Shown here piece by piece: positions 7,554 to 14,824 of a stretch of DNA of 64,000 nucleotides. The DNA lies in assembly GCF_024298965.1 (NCBI RefSeq), contig NZ_CP085193.1, positions 7,502,001 to 7,566,000 of the forward strand, in the 5' to 3' direction. This DNA comes from Streptomyces rapamycinicus NRRL 5491. Lineage in GTDB: Bacteria; Actinomycetota; Actinomycetes; Streptomycetales; Streptomycetaceae. Position 1 is the first letter of the stretch; every line of letters starts with the position of its first letter. The notes beneath the pieces were generated by a model, which saw only the letters and a list, made by a program, of their open reading frames with translations, had not been told where the DNA came from and ran no database searches. The position numbers and the translations under genes were made by a program.

Positions 7554-8503
7554 TGGTGACACCAGTTCTCCAGGGTGTGAGCGATCGAAGCGGCTAGGGG
7601 GATTTCCGGACTGTTGAGCCATGCCCACTGGCCCGAGGGGTTCGCCTCCAGGAACTTCCACTGACCGTTCGGCTGCACGATGAAGTCCATGGCAGCGTAG
7701 GTGAGGGCCAGTCGAGCCATGTATCCGCGCACCCCGTTGACCACATCGGTCGGCGTCTCGATCGGCTCGTACTCAAGCGCGTCGTAGTCGGACCGCCAAT
7801 CCGTACGGGCGGCCTCGCTGTGGGCCTTGATCTTCACGCTGTGGCAGAAGTCGCCCACGACGATCAAGCGCACTTCGTACTGCTTGGGGACACGCTCTTG
7901 GAACAGGTGCGCAGTGAGCTCCACGCCGCCGAGGGCGTCAAGGTCGACCTCGCGCGTATACATGGTCTCCGCGCCCTGGGAGTGGGCAACGTGCGGCGTC
8001 CCCAACGGCTTGGTGATCAGTGGGACTTCGATGTGTTTCGCGAAGGCCCGTACCTCATTGGCGGAGTTCGTGATCAGAGTGCGGGGAGTGGCGAGCCCCA
8101 TGGAGTGTGCGGTGCGGAGCTGCTGGGGTTTGAACTCCGCGGCGGAGGCTCTGGACGGGTGGTTCATCCACCGGGCGGCGAGGCTCATGAGTACGCCGCC
8201 GAGGCCGATGCGGGCAGCGCCCCGCGCCCAGTGGGCGTCCGACTCCGACAGTTCGGGGAACCGGAACAGACTCGGCCGGTTCCAGTAGATCGCCTTGACG
8301 TCGGCCAGTGCGACGCTTCTGTGCTTGTTGGAGAGCGTGCCGGCCCACTGCCCGTCAACGTTGCCTGTCTGTAACTCCAGTTCGTGAGGGAAGTCAGCGG
8401 TATCCATGCGGAACACGGGGATATCGGAGGAGGACAGCCCCTCCACGACGAGATCCGTTCCCGCCTCGAAGGGGCCATCCACGACCAGGACGGTGTTGGT
8501 CAC
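7550..8503 (-). CDS. graspetide ATP-grasp ligase
   Basis: A 317-aa ATP-grasp enzyme of the MvdC/MvdD-like RiPP maturase group. It activates Asp/Glu side chains of the precursor as acyl phosphates and joins them to Ser/Thr hydroxyls (esters) or Lys amines (amides), forming macrocycles. Visible features are the N-terminal pre-ATP-grasp domain (VLVVDGPFEAGTDLVVEGL), a motif typical of the group (AIYWNRPSLFRFP), nucleotide-binding strands (VPLITKPLG, LFQERVPKQYEVRLIVV), and the metal-binding C-terminal motif FLEANPSGQWAW. GTG at 8503 overlaps the precursor stop (GTGA), and its own TGA overlaps the methyltransferase GTG, so precursor, ligase and methyltransferase form a translationally coupled trio. 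Confidence 0.88.
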   Translation of the reverse strand: MTNTVLVVDGPFEAGTDLVVEGLSSSDIPVFRMDTADFPHELELQTGNVDGQWAGTLSNKHRSVALADVKAIYWNRPSLFRFPELSESDAHWARGAARIGLGGVLMSLAARWMNHPSRASAAEFKPQQLRTAHSMGLATPRTLITNSANEVRAFAKHIEVPLITKPLGTPHVAHSQGAETMYTREVDLDALGGVELTAHLFQERVPKQYEVRLIVVGDFCHSVKIKAHSEAARTDWRSDYDALEYEPIETPTDVVNGVRGYMARLALTYAAMDFIVQPNGQWKFLEANPSGQWAWLNSPEIPLAASIAHTLENWCHQ

Positions 8504-8781
8504 TCAAACGCTCCGGGGTCTCCGCCCTCATCACTCGGTGGTGGGTTCTTGATGTCGCCGTCCTGGTTGGTCTTCTGGGACGTGGCCATGGTCGTCAGCG
8601 GAGTGCCGTCCTCGAACCTGGCCGTCTGGCTGACGGGGTCATAGACCGGGCGAGGCTGCGGAACTGCGGCCGAGCGAGCGGGCCGGAAGCGCGCTCCGGC
8701 TAACGCGTACGGGCGGATGCTGCCCGGCGCGAGGCTCACGGGGGCACTGGTCTGAAGGGGAAGGGGCGCAACCAGTTGCAT
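8500..8781 (-). CDS. graspetide precursor peptide (GRASP-target RiPP)
   Basis: A 93-aa precursor for the adjacent ATP-grasp ligase. The start was set at ATG 8779-8781 because a good RBS (GAGAGG) sits 6 bases upstream. The leader is Pro/Ala-rich (MQLVAPLPLQTSAPVSLAPG), with a middle recognition-like segment (RPVYDPVSQTARFEDGTPL). The C-terminal core from about residue 63 is packed with candidate donors and acceptors: Thr63, Thr64, Thr67, Ser68 and Thr71 before Asp74, Asp76, Asp84, Glu85, Asp88 and Glu93, with a PPP turn at 80-82. Lys70 and Lys78 could give amide links. Asp74-Gly75 is a plausible aspartimide site for the methyltransferase. The ring pattern cannot be read from sequence. Confidence 0.85.
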   Translation of the reverse strand: MQLVAPLPLQTSAPVSLAPGSIRPYALAGARFRPARSAAVPQPRPVYDPVSQTARFEDGTPLTTMATSQKTNQDGDIKNPPPSDEGGDPGAFE

Positions 8782-8851
8782 GTTTTTCCTCTCACTCGAT
8801 GGATGGGGAATCACCGCTCTGGCACTGTGCACTTCAGCGCCGGAGAGGGAG

Positions 8852-9040
8852 TCAATTGGTGGGCCACGGGCTGCAGGATCGAGCCAGCCGTGCAGCCTCC
8901 TCGTAGGCGTGCAGCAGCCGCTCCCCGGTCTCACATCCGGCGCCGGGCGTGCGGCAGGCCATGCACCCCGCGGCGTGGTTGATGGCCGCGCGCCACGCCT
9001 CGTTGGCGAACGGGTCCTTGATCTGCTCGACGGCCGTCAT
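8852..9040 (-). CDS. small hypothetical protein with cysteine cluster
   Basis: A 62-aa protein ([20 protein letters not shown]) with three cysteines in [12 protein letters not shown] and one near the C-terminus, probably soluble. Its ATG overlaps the TGA of the 202-aa gene upstream (ATGA), so the two are co-translated. It lies 70 bp before the graspetide precursor on the same strand and may share its transcript. The Cys pattern could bind a metal, but no family is recognised. Confidence 0.6.
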   Translation of the reverse strand: MTAVEQIKDPFANEAWRAAINHAAGCMACRTPGAGCETGERLLHAYEEAARLARSCSPWPTN

Positions 9041-9645
9041 CGGGCCCGCCCCTTGTGCTGGTCCGTGGCCGCGCTGGTGAGGGTCCGCGGGCGGCGGCCG
9101 TTCCTCGGGTAGCCGGTGGCGTGGGTGGGGCAGGCGTAGGTGACCTTGCCGACGTCGCTCCCCGTGTCCTCCACGTCGACCGGGATGGGCTCGTCGGTGG
9201 GCAGCTTGCAGTGGTAGCAGAGTTGGCGTCCCTCGGGCCTGCGTCCGTACTCGGCCCGGTCGGCCTCGGCCAGCGCCTCCCACAGGCGCCAGGCGTCGGT
9301 GAGGTAGCGGTCGGCCGAGAGGGGCACGCGCCAGTGGGTGCGGGGGCCCTTCGTCCAGGAGGCGGGCGGTGCGCCGAGGTAGGTGCTCTCGTCGGTCAGC
9401 TCGGTGAGGACGCGGACTTGCCGCAGGTGCCAGCTCGTTGCGGTGCCGACGGAGACGAGCCAGTAGAGGGGGCCGTGCTTGTCCTGGATGACGGCGCCGG
9501 TCTCGTCGCCGAGCAGTTGCAGGGCGCGCTCGCCGATGGTCGGGGCTGCGCGCACGGCGTCCCACCATCTACCTGCGGGTAACGCCTCGATATCCTGATT
9601 GTTCGGCGGTGTCCAGGGCAGCGCTGGCTGTGGATCAGCGATCAC
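9037..9645 (-). CDS. hypothetical protein with zinc-ribbon-like C-terminus
   Basis: A 202-aa protein of unknown function. The N-terminal two thirds is an alpha/beta segment with WYxLV-like strands ([20 protein letters not shown]). The C-terminal part has CYHC followed about 30 residues later by CPTH, spacing that could hold one zinc ion. GTG at 9645 has a GAGGAG RBS 7 bases upstream. It lies between the XRE regulator and the graspetide genes, with a palindrome and a perfect inverted repeat just before it. Proteins like this are frequently seen next to XRE regulators in Streptomyces (recollection, not checked). Co-operation with the graspetide genes is only suggested by position. Confidence 0.6.
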   Translation of the reverse strand: MIADPQPALPWTPPNNQDIEALPAGRWWDAVRAAPTIGERALQLLGDETGAVIQDKHGPLYWLVSVGTATSWHLRQVRVLTELTDESTYLGAPPASWTKGPRTHWRVPLSADRYLTDAWRLWEALAEADRAEYGRRPEGRQLCYHCKLPTDEPIPVDVEDTGSDVGKVTYACPTHATGYPRNGRRPRTLTSAATDQHKGRAR

Positions 9646-9695
9646 GACACGGCTCCTCGTGGCCGATTTGTATCCGTGTCGTGACGCTAAGTGTG

Positions 9696-9709
9696 GTGAC
9701 CGGGGTCAC
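9696..9709. promoter_or_regulatory. palindrome GTGACC-GG-GGTCAC, candidate XRE operator
   Basis: A 6-2-6 palindrome about 50 bp upstream of the GTG at 9645, where a -35 region would lie. It sits directly beside a longer inverted repeat and close to the XRE gene. It is a candidate operator through which the XRE regulator could control the minus-strand genes down to the graspetide trio. No experimental support is available from sequence. Confidence 0.4.
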
Positions 9710-9752
9710 TCAATGGCACTTCCAACGGGCCGCCGACGGAAGTGCCATTGAG
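9709..9752. terminator. 15-bp perfect inverted repeat after the XRE gene
   Basis: CTCAATGGCACTTCC (9709-9723) and its exact reverse complement (9738-9752) flank a 14-base loop, two bases beyond the stop of the XRE regulator. It could end regulator transcription. It lacks a T tract and is not especially GC-rich, so an operator or RNA-structure role before the 9645 gene is equally possible. Confidence 0.5.
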
Positions 9753-9754
9753 CG

Positions 9755-10948
9755 TTACAACGGCAGACTGACCTCGTCCGCCAGCGTCCGCATCTCCGGC
9801 GTCAACGTCCGCCGCTTCTCCACCACATCGCCGAGGATGCCGCGCGCGTATCGCTGACTGGCCAGCCACTCCGGCGCGGTGGCGCGCACGCTGGTCAGTA
9901 CGTCTACAGCCTCCGGGTACTGCCGCATCATGGTGTGAGCCTTCGCGACGTCCAGCCGGTGCCGGTGGTACTCGGTGCTCACCGCCAGACCGCCGGGTTT
10001 CCTGGCCGTGGCCCGGCCGGGCCGCTTCGGCTTGGCTGCGCGGAGCACCTTGTCCGGCTCGTCCAGCACGATGTGCCTCTCGCACGCCTTATAGCGCACG
10101 GTGGTCGGGCCCCAGGTCGTCAGGCGCTCAGTGCCGCGGGGCAACTCACGCCCCAGCAGGACGGAGACCGACTGGGCGAGGCGCATCATGTCGTCCGCCT
10201 CCCCCCGCCGGTTGTCGCGCAGAGCGGCGGCTGAAGACTGCATCAGCAGCCAGCCCCACGCCGTCAACTCCTCCGGCGTCGCTCGGGACACTCGCGGCTC
10301 CACATCGTCCGCCCACTTGGTGGCCATTTCCCGGGACGCTGCCAACTTGCCTTGCCGGACGAGGAGCCAGCTCCAAGTAGCGATGATCCCCGCCGCGCGC
10401 AGCCGGTCCGGTGCGTCATCCAGGGCGCGGCGCAGCGCGGTCTCCGCGGCACCGTACTGGCGGACCTGGGTCAGCACCGATCCGGCGATCTGTAGCAGAT
10501 GGGAGCGCACGTCCCGCGCCTCGGCGGAGTCGCCGAGCGCGTCAGCATCCGCCAGAAGCGGGGCAAGGAGCCCGGTCAACTCACCGAGCCGGTTGTCGAA
10601 GTAGGCCGAGCGCACCTCGGGGAGCATCGCACGCACGCCCTCCACCGTCGGGGCCTCGCCTGTGCGGACCGGCGCGACCTGAACAGCCTGCCTCAGCGGG
10701 CGCCAGGGCTCGGCGGCCTCGCCGGCGGGCTCCTCGTCGTCGCGCTCCAGGAGGTAACTCGTGGGGACGCGCAGTGTGGAGGCCAGCGTGTGGGCGGTCT
10801 CCATGCGCGTGTCGGTGATCTCTCCCTGTTCCAGCTTCCGGATCAGCGAGAGCGATACGCCTGATGCTGTGGCCAGTTCCCTCTGCGTCAGACCGCGCCG
10901 CTTGCGGATCTTGCGGAGGCTGGAGCCAATGCCTGTGTCCTCGTGCAT
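9755..10948 (-). CDS. XRE family regulator with TPR-like C-terminal domain
   Basis: A 397-aa regulator. The N-terminal XRE helix-turn-helix (about residues 8-65) reads LRKIRKRRGLTQRELATASG followed by SLSLIRKLEQGEI. The C-terminal ~300 residues are helical and repeat-like (AAETALRRALDDAPDRLRAA and similar), as in Streptomyces HTH proteins with a tetratricopeptide-like sensor domain. The start was set at ATG 10948 (MHEDTGIGSSLRKIR), which gives a normal HTH N-terminus; the open frame extends upstream to 11089. It is transcribed toward the two hypothetical genes and the graspetide trio, and divergently from the SLOG-fold gene. It is the most obvious candidate local regulator. Confidence 0.85.
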   Translation of the reverse strand: MHEDTGIGSSLRKIRKRRGLTQRELATASGVSLSLIRKLEQGEITDTRMETAHTLASTLRVPTSYLLERDDEEPAGEAAEPWRPLRQAVQVAPVRTGEAPTVEGVRAMLPEVRSAYFDNRLGELTGLLAPLLADADALGDSAEARDVRSHLLQIAGSVLTQVRQYGAAETALRRALDDAPDRLRAAGIIATWSWLLVRQGKLAASREMATKWADDVEPRVSRATPEELTAWGWLLMQSSAAALRDNRRGEADDMMRLAQSVSVLLGRELPRGTERLTTWGPTTVRYKACERHIVLDEPDKVLRAAKPKRPGRATARKPGGLAVSTEYHRHRLDVAKAHTMMRQYPEAVDVLTSVRATAPEWLASQRYARGILGDVVEKRRTLTPEMRTLADEVSLPL

Positions 10949-11225
10949 ACTGAACTCCGTTCTGAACTCGACACTCAGACGGTACTCCCGGCCCGAACGG
11001 GATTGCAGCGATCGGCCCCTGACCACAGGTTGGGGGCCTTCGTGTTGGTGCGTTCGCTCTGGCCGGGCGGGCACTTGAGACAGGGGCACGGTATCGGTCA
11101 GGCCGGATCATCGAGCGCGCTCGTGCGGTCCGGCGGTCCTACACTTCGACGACTCCACCCAGGGTTGTCCGCGAGTTCGACGACCGACTGCGAGGCATCT
11201 ACCTATGATCACGAAGGAGCGGCCC

Positions 11226-11699
11226 ATGCGCCTCGGCATCACCGGCCACCGCGGTCTTCCCCCGGAGACGGAGCGATTGGTCCGCCGGGCCCTTCAAGAG
11301 GAAGTCGCGCGCTACGGACCTGATCTGATCGGGGTCTCGTGTATCGCCGACGGCCCGGACGCCTGGTTCGCTGAGCTGGTGCTGGAGGCTGGTGGTCGCC
11401 TGGAGGTGGTGGTCCCTGCGGAGAAGTACCGCGAGGGCCTGCCGGAGGAGCACCACCAGACCTATGACCGTCTCATCCAACAGGCCGCCGACATCCACCG
11501 CACGGGCATGGCGGAGTCGGACTCCCAGGCGCACATGGCCGGAAGCGAGATTCTGGTGGGCGTGGTGGATGAGCTGGTCGCCGTTTGGGACGGGCAACCG
11601 GCCCGTGGGTACGGCGGCACGGCCGATGTCGTGGCCTACGCCGAGCGCACCGGTGTCCGGTCTCGGGTGATCTGGCCGGAGGGTGCTACCCGCGACTGA
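11226..11699 (+). CDS. SLOG/LOG-like nucleotide-binding fold protein
   Basis: A 157-aa Rossmannoid protein. MRLGITGHRGLP at the start and GYGGTADVVAYAERTG near the end (a GGTxxxV-type loop) match the SLOG superfamily, whose members bind nucleotides or nucleotide-derived ligands. The middle has conserved-looking ADGPDAWFAELVLE. An in-frame ATG at 11205 exists, but AAGGAG lies between it and ATG 11226 at ideal spacing, so 11226 is the likelier start. It is divergent from the XRE gene across a 277-bp spacer in which no clear site was seen. Function unknown; a ligand-sensing role tied to the XRE neighbourhood is speculative. Confidence 0.65.
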   Translation: MRLGITGHRGLPPETERLVRRALQEEVARYGPDLIGVSCIADGPDAWFAELVLEAGGRLEVVVPAEKYREGLPEEHHQTYDRLIQQAADIHRTGMAESDSQAHMAGSEILVGVVDELVAVWDGQPARGYGGTADVVAYAERTGVRSRVIWPEGATRD

Positions 11700-11741
11700 C
11701 CGAGAGCGCGGCGTATCACCCAGCGCGTGCGGGGCGGCCGG

Positions 11742-12101
11742 TCAGTGCTGGGTGGCCGTGGAGGTCGCGGGCGGGGTTTCGGGGGGTGAGGTCGGGGAGG
11801 GCTTGGCCGTGGGCGAGCCGTTGGAGGACGGGACCGAGGTGGCCGGAGGGGAGGTGCGGGGGTCCCGTGCGGGTGGTGCCGGATGCGGGCGATCCGGGGA
11901 GCCGGACAGCAGCAGGAAGGCCACGGCCGCCGCTGCCGCCACCGTCACCGCGACGGCGGACACGACCCGCCGGATCCGCCGCGCGCCCCAGGCCGGGCCG
12001 GTGGGAGGCCGGTACGGGGACAGATCGTGGGCGTCGATGAGCCGCGCACGGGCGTCGAGCGCGGCGCGCAGCCGTTCCTCGGTGGGGGAGGGAGTGCTCA
12101 T
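11742..12101 (-). CDS. single-pass membrane protein, likely sigma-factor partner
   Basis: A 119-aa protein: cytoplasmic N-terminus of about 45 residues (TEERLRAALDARARLIDAHD), one hydrophobic segment (about 46-68, VVSAVAVTVAAAAAVAFLLL), then a Pro/Ser/Thr-rich extracytoplasmic tail. Its ATG overlaps the TGA of the ECF sigma factor (ATGA), the usual place for an anti-sigma factor. It lacks a recognisable zinc-binding HxxxCxxC motif, so an anti-sigma role is inferred only from topology and position. Confidence 0.65.
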   Translation of the reverse strand: MSTPSPTEERLRAALDARARLIDAHDLSPYRPPTGPAWGARRIRRVVSAVAVTVAAAAAVAFLLLSGSPDRPHPAPPARDPRTSPPATSVPSSNGSPTAKPSPTSPPETPPATSTATQH

Positions 12102-12730
12102 CGGGCCGCCTCCAGCAGCTTCTCCAGGGTGACGAGCGCACGGCTCGCGGTCGACTTCACGGTGCCTCGGGAGACGCCCAGCGCCTCGGCTATCTGGGCC
12201 TCGGTCAGCTCCGACCAGTAGCGCAGAACCAGCACCTCGCGCTGGCGCGGGGTGAGTTCCGCGAGCGCGTCGAGGACCTGCCGGTGCTCCTCGGCGAGCA
12301 GCAGCGGCTCGTCCACGGGTGCCCCCGGCCCCTGGTACGGCGGGGTGTACGCGCGTGCCGTACGCCGTCGGCGCAGCACCGAGCGGGCGGCGTTGACCAC
12401 GGCGGTGTGCAGATAGGCGTGGGCGTCCTGGAGACTGTCCAGCTTTGAGCCGTGGCGGCGGCAGACGGCGGCGAAGGCGTCCTGGACGACATCCTCGGCG
12501 GTGTGCAGGTCGTCCACCAGGAAGACCGCCAGCCGGATCATGTCCAGCCGCCGGGCCTGGTAGAGATCGGCCAGCGTGGGGCCGGGCTCCCTGCCGCCCC
12601 GGCCGCCCACCGGCCGCAGCGCCCGTAGCCGACGCCCGGCACGCGGTGTCTCCGCCGGCGGTGTCGAGGCGGTCGTCCGGGCACGGCGGAGCAGCCGGGC
12701 CCACCAGGGCCGGACAAGAGTGAGCTGCAT
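12098..12730 (-). CDS. ECF sigma factor (SigE-type)
   Basis: A 210-aa RNA polymerase sigma factor. Region 2 is seen in DMIRLAVFLVDDLHTAEDVV and QDAFAAVCRRHGSKL. Region 4 is seen in LTPRQREVLVLRYWSELTEA, then QIAEALGVSRGTVKSTASRA, an HTH for the -35 element. An Arg-rich N-terminal extension of about 50 residues precedes region 2, so the true start could be internal, but ATG 12730 has an upstream AGG. It is co-translated with the single-pass membrane protein downstream and follows the PT-repeat protein gene on the same strand. The stimulus is unknown. Confidence 0.88.
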   Translation of the reverse strand: MQLTLVRPWWARLLRRARTTASTPPAETPRAGRRLRALRPVGGRGGREPGPTLADLYQARRLDMIRLAVFLVDDLHTAEDVVQDAFAAVCRRHGSKLDSLQDAHAYLHTAVVNAARSVLRRRRTARAYTPPYQGPGAPVDEPLLLAEEHRQVLDALAELTPRQREVLVLRYWSELTEAQIAEALGVSRGTVKSTASRALVTLEKLLEAAR

Positions 12731-12799
12731 CGTCCTCGTTCACCTCATCGGTGCGGCGGGACCGGCTCCGGATCCGGTCCCGCCCCACCCCTGGTCGGG

Positions 12800-13168
12800 C
12801 TAGCGGCTGGCCTTGGTGGGCGCGGGCTCGGTGGGCTCGGGCGCCGTGGTGGGCGGCAGCGTGGGCGCGGGCTTCGTGGGCTCGGGCTTGCTGGTCGGCG
12901 GCTTGGTGGGCTCGGGCTTGCTGGTGGGCGGCTTGGTGGGCTCGGGCTTGCTGGTCGGCGGCTTGGTGGGCTCGGGCTTGCTGGTGGGCGGCTTGGTCGG
13001 CTCCGGCTTCGAGGTCGCCGCCGGGACCGGCTTGGCCGGGCGGGAGTGGTCGGAGGTGGCCGCCTGGGCGGCGATGCCCCCGCCCACGATCAGGGCGACT
13101 CCGGCGGCCGACCCCACGATCCAGGGGCGCAGACGGCGGTTCGGCTTCTTGGCGCGGACGTGCTGCAT
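12800..13168 (-). CDS. membrane-anchored PT/K-rich repeat protein
   Basis: A 122-aa protein with a short basic N-terminus (MQHVRAKKPNRRLRPW) and a hydrophobic signal or anchor segment (about 17-36, IVGSAAGVALIVGGGIAA). The remainder is low-complexity, with five near-identical decapeptides of the type SKPEPTKPPT and then a PAPTLPPTTAPEPTEPAPTK tail. Such Pro/Thr/Lys-rich tails extend through or along the cell wall. It lies 69 bp upstream of the ECF sigma gene, so co-expression is likely. The repeat-rich DNA is prone to length change. Confidence 0.65.
   Translation of the reverse strand: MQHVRAKKPNRRLRPWIVGSAAGVALIVGGGIAAQAATSDHSRPAKPVPAATSKPEPTKPPTSKPEPTKPPTSKPEPTKPPTSKPEPTKPPTSKPEPTKPAPTLPPTTAPEPTEPAPTKASR
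12880..13015. repeat. 30-bp coding tandem repeat
   Basis: About four and a half copies of a 30-bp unit (GGCTTGGTGGGCTCGGGCTT as its most constant part on the plus strand), differing at one or two positions. They encode the SKPEPTKPPT decapeptides. Spacing is constant with no unique spacers, so this is not CRISPR. Confidence 0.85.
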
Positions 13169-13486
13169 ACGGAACGACTCCCGAAAGAATTGAGCGAACG
13201 CTGATGGGCGAGGCGCGCGCCGAGGATCCGAGGGCCACGAGGACCTGAGGACCCGTTCCGGAGCCCGCCTTCAACCCACCAGACGTGCGGCCCCACCCGA
13301 GGTTGTCGCGCCCCGGAAAAATCTTCGCGGTTGACCGTGCAACCGTTCCGGCCCTTGGCGGGTCGTACCTGGCGTCGGGCTTCCTGGGGGGATCCGGGGG
13401 GGATTCGAGAGGAAGCCCTAGGAGGGGAAAACGAGGGGCCCGGACCACGGCCGGGCCCCTCGAAATATCACACCCTCGTCACACCC
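13169..13486. other. 318-bp spacer
   Basis: No gene is seen here. It holds the promoter side of the PT-repeat gene (13169 on) and, at 13432-13462, the terminator of the rbs operon. The middle contains runs of G (CCTGGGGGGATCCGGGGGGG near 13384) without a recognised motif. Confidence 0.6.
13428..13462 (-). terminator. rbs operon terminator
   Basis: The perfect 12-bp arms CGAGGGGCCCGG (13432-13443) and CCGGGCCCCTCG (13451-13462) have a 7-base loop. On the minus strand they are followed by TTTTCCCC. It lies 25 bases past the rbsD stop, the classic position and form of a factor-independent terminator. Confidence 0.75.
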
Positions 13487-13882
13487 TCAGAACGGCACCC
13501 CGCACCGCAGCAGCACATTCGCGTACGGCCGCGCCTCGCCGGTGCGCACCACCAGCCGTGCCCCCGCCGTCAGCGTCTTCAGCTCCTCGTGCGGGACCAG
13601 ATCCAGCGCGGGAGCCGGGAAGAGGCGGCTGAGCAGGGCGGTCGCTCCGGGGTTGTGGTCGCTCACCTCCCGCGCCGCCGTGGCCCGTTCGACCACCAGC
13701 TCGTCCAGCAGCCCGGTGAGCACCCGCTCGAAGGACGGCACCCCGGCCGTGAAGGCGAGGTCCACCACGAACGGCCCGTCCGGTATCGGCAGGCCCGCGT
13801 CGCACACCATCACCGTGTCGGTGTGGCCCAACAGGGCGATGCCCGCGCTCAGCTGACGGTTGAGGATCCCGGACCGCTTCAC
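13487..13882 (-). CDS. rbsD: D-ribose pyranase
   Basis: A 131-aa protein interconverting beta-pyran and beta-furan forms of ribose so that ribokinase receives the furanose. Family signatures: N-terminal MKRSGILNRQLSAGIALLGH with the catalytic His, VCDAGLPIP in the middle, and the C-terminal TGEARPYANVLLRCGVPF. The GTG start overlaps the ribokinase stop (GTGA). It is the last gene of the lacI-rbsA-rbsCB-rbsK-rbsD operon. Confidence 0.93.
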   Translation of the reverse strand: MKRSGILNRQLSAGIALLGHTDTVMVCDAGLPIPDGPFVVDLAFTAGVPSFERVLTGLLDELVVERATAAREVSDHNPGATALLSRLFPAPALDLVPHEELKTLTAGARLVVRTGEARPYANVLLRCGVPF

Positions 13883-14805
13883 AGGGCAGCCACCTCCTCG
13901 GCGCTCGGGAAGGACGCCTGCGCCCCGGCCCGGGTCACCGCGGCCGCGCCCACGCGCACCGCGAACCGCACCGCCGTCACCAGGTCGTCGTCGGCGCCGA
14001 GGCGCCAGGCGAGCGCGCCGGTGAAGGCGTCCCCGGCGCCCGTGGTGTCCACGGCCGTCACCGCGGGACTGGGCACGAGCACCGTACGGTCGCCGTCGGC
14101 GACCAGCGCGCCCTCGCCGCCCAGGGTCACCACGACCGAGCGCGGACCGCGCGAGAGCAGGGCGTCGGCCCACTCCTCGGGGTCGTCGGAGGAGCCCACC
14201 TGGTCGTCGCTGAGCAGGAACCGCGCCTCGTGCTCGTTGACCACCAGCGGATCACAGGCGGCCAGCACATCGTTGGGCAGCGGCGCGACCGGCGAGGGGT
14301 TGAGCACCACCCGCGGGCCGGGGCGGCCGCCGAAGCCCGCGGCCGCCGTACGGACCACCTCGGCGACCGACTCCAGGGGAATCTCCAGCTGCACCGAGAC
14401 CACCCGCGCCGCGGCCAGCAGGCGTAGCGAGGCCTGGATGTCGCCGGGGGTCAGCCGGGCGTTGGCCCCTTGGGAGACCACGATGCTGTTGTCCCCCGAG
14501 GGGTCCACCGTGATGAGCGCGACCCCGGTGGGCGCGCCGCCGACGAGCACGCCCACGGTGTCGACCCCGGCCGACCGCTGCGAGTCCAGCAGCAGCCGGC
14601 CGTAGTCGTCGTCGCCGACCCGGGCCAGCAGGGCCGTCCGGGCCCCCAGCCGGGCGGCGGCGACGGCCTGGTTGGCGCCCTTGCCGCCCGGGTGGACCAC
14701 CAGGTCGGACCCGAGGACCGTTTCACCGGCCCCGGGGCGGCGGTCGACTCCGATCACCAGATCGGCGTTGGCCGACCCCACGACCAGCAGGTCGTAGTCG
14801 TGCAT
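13879..14805 (-). CDS. rbsK: ribokinase
   Basis: A 308-aa PfkB-family kinase making ribose 5-phosphate. N-terminal GSANADLVIGVDRRPGAGET and the PfkB-1 signature (HPGGKGANQAVAAARLG) are present, as is the C-terminal PfkB-2 signature AVDTTGAGDAFTGALAW, which carries the catalytic Asp. The start was set at ATG 14805 because AAAGGA lies 7 bases before it; the GTG two codons upstream is too close to that RBS. It is 19 bp after the transporter fusion gene and overlaps rbsD by GTGA. Confidence 0.93.
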   Translation of the reverse strand: MHDYDLLVVGSANADLVIGVDRRPGAGETVLGSDLVVHPGGKGANQAVAAARLGARTALLARVGDDDYGRLLLDSQRSAGVDTVGVLVGGAPTGVALITVDPSGDNSIVVSQGANARLTPGDIQASLRLLAAARVVSVQLEIPLESVAEVVRTAAAGFGGRPGPRVVLNPSPVAPLPNDVLAACDPLVVNEHEARFLLSDDQVGSSDDPEEWADALLSRGPRSVVVTLGGEGALVADGDRTVLVPSPAVTAVDTTGAGDAFTGALAWRLGADDDLVTAVRFAVRVGAAAVTRAGAQASFPSAEEVAAL

Positions 14806-14824
14806 CCGCACGTCCTTTCGTTTG

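Noticed and set aside
6408..7661. A methyltransferase start at 7661, giving 417 aa.
   Set aside because: It would overlap the ligase gene by over 100 bases. GTG 7553 gives the same GTGA coupling seen at the previous junction and the expected N-terminus.
12880..13015. Possible CRISPR array.
   Set aside because: Units are contiguous, encode a decapeptide repeat in frame, and have no spacers.
11742..13448. A 568-codon minus-strand frame across the sigma factor and PT-repeat genes.
   Set aside because: Only its last 119 codons, after ATG 12101, look like protein. The rest is out of frame with the clear sigma factor and repeat protein.
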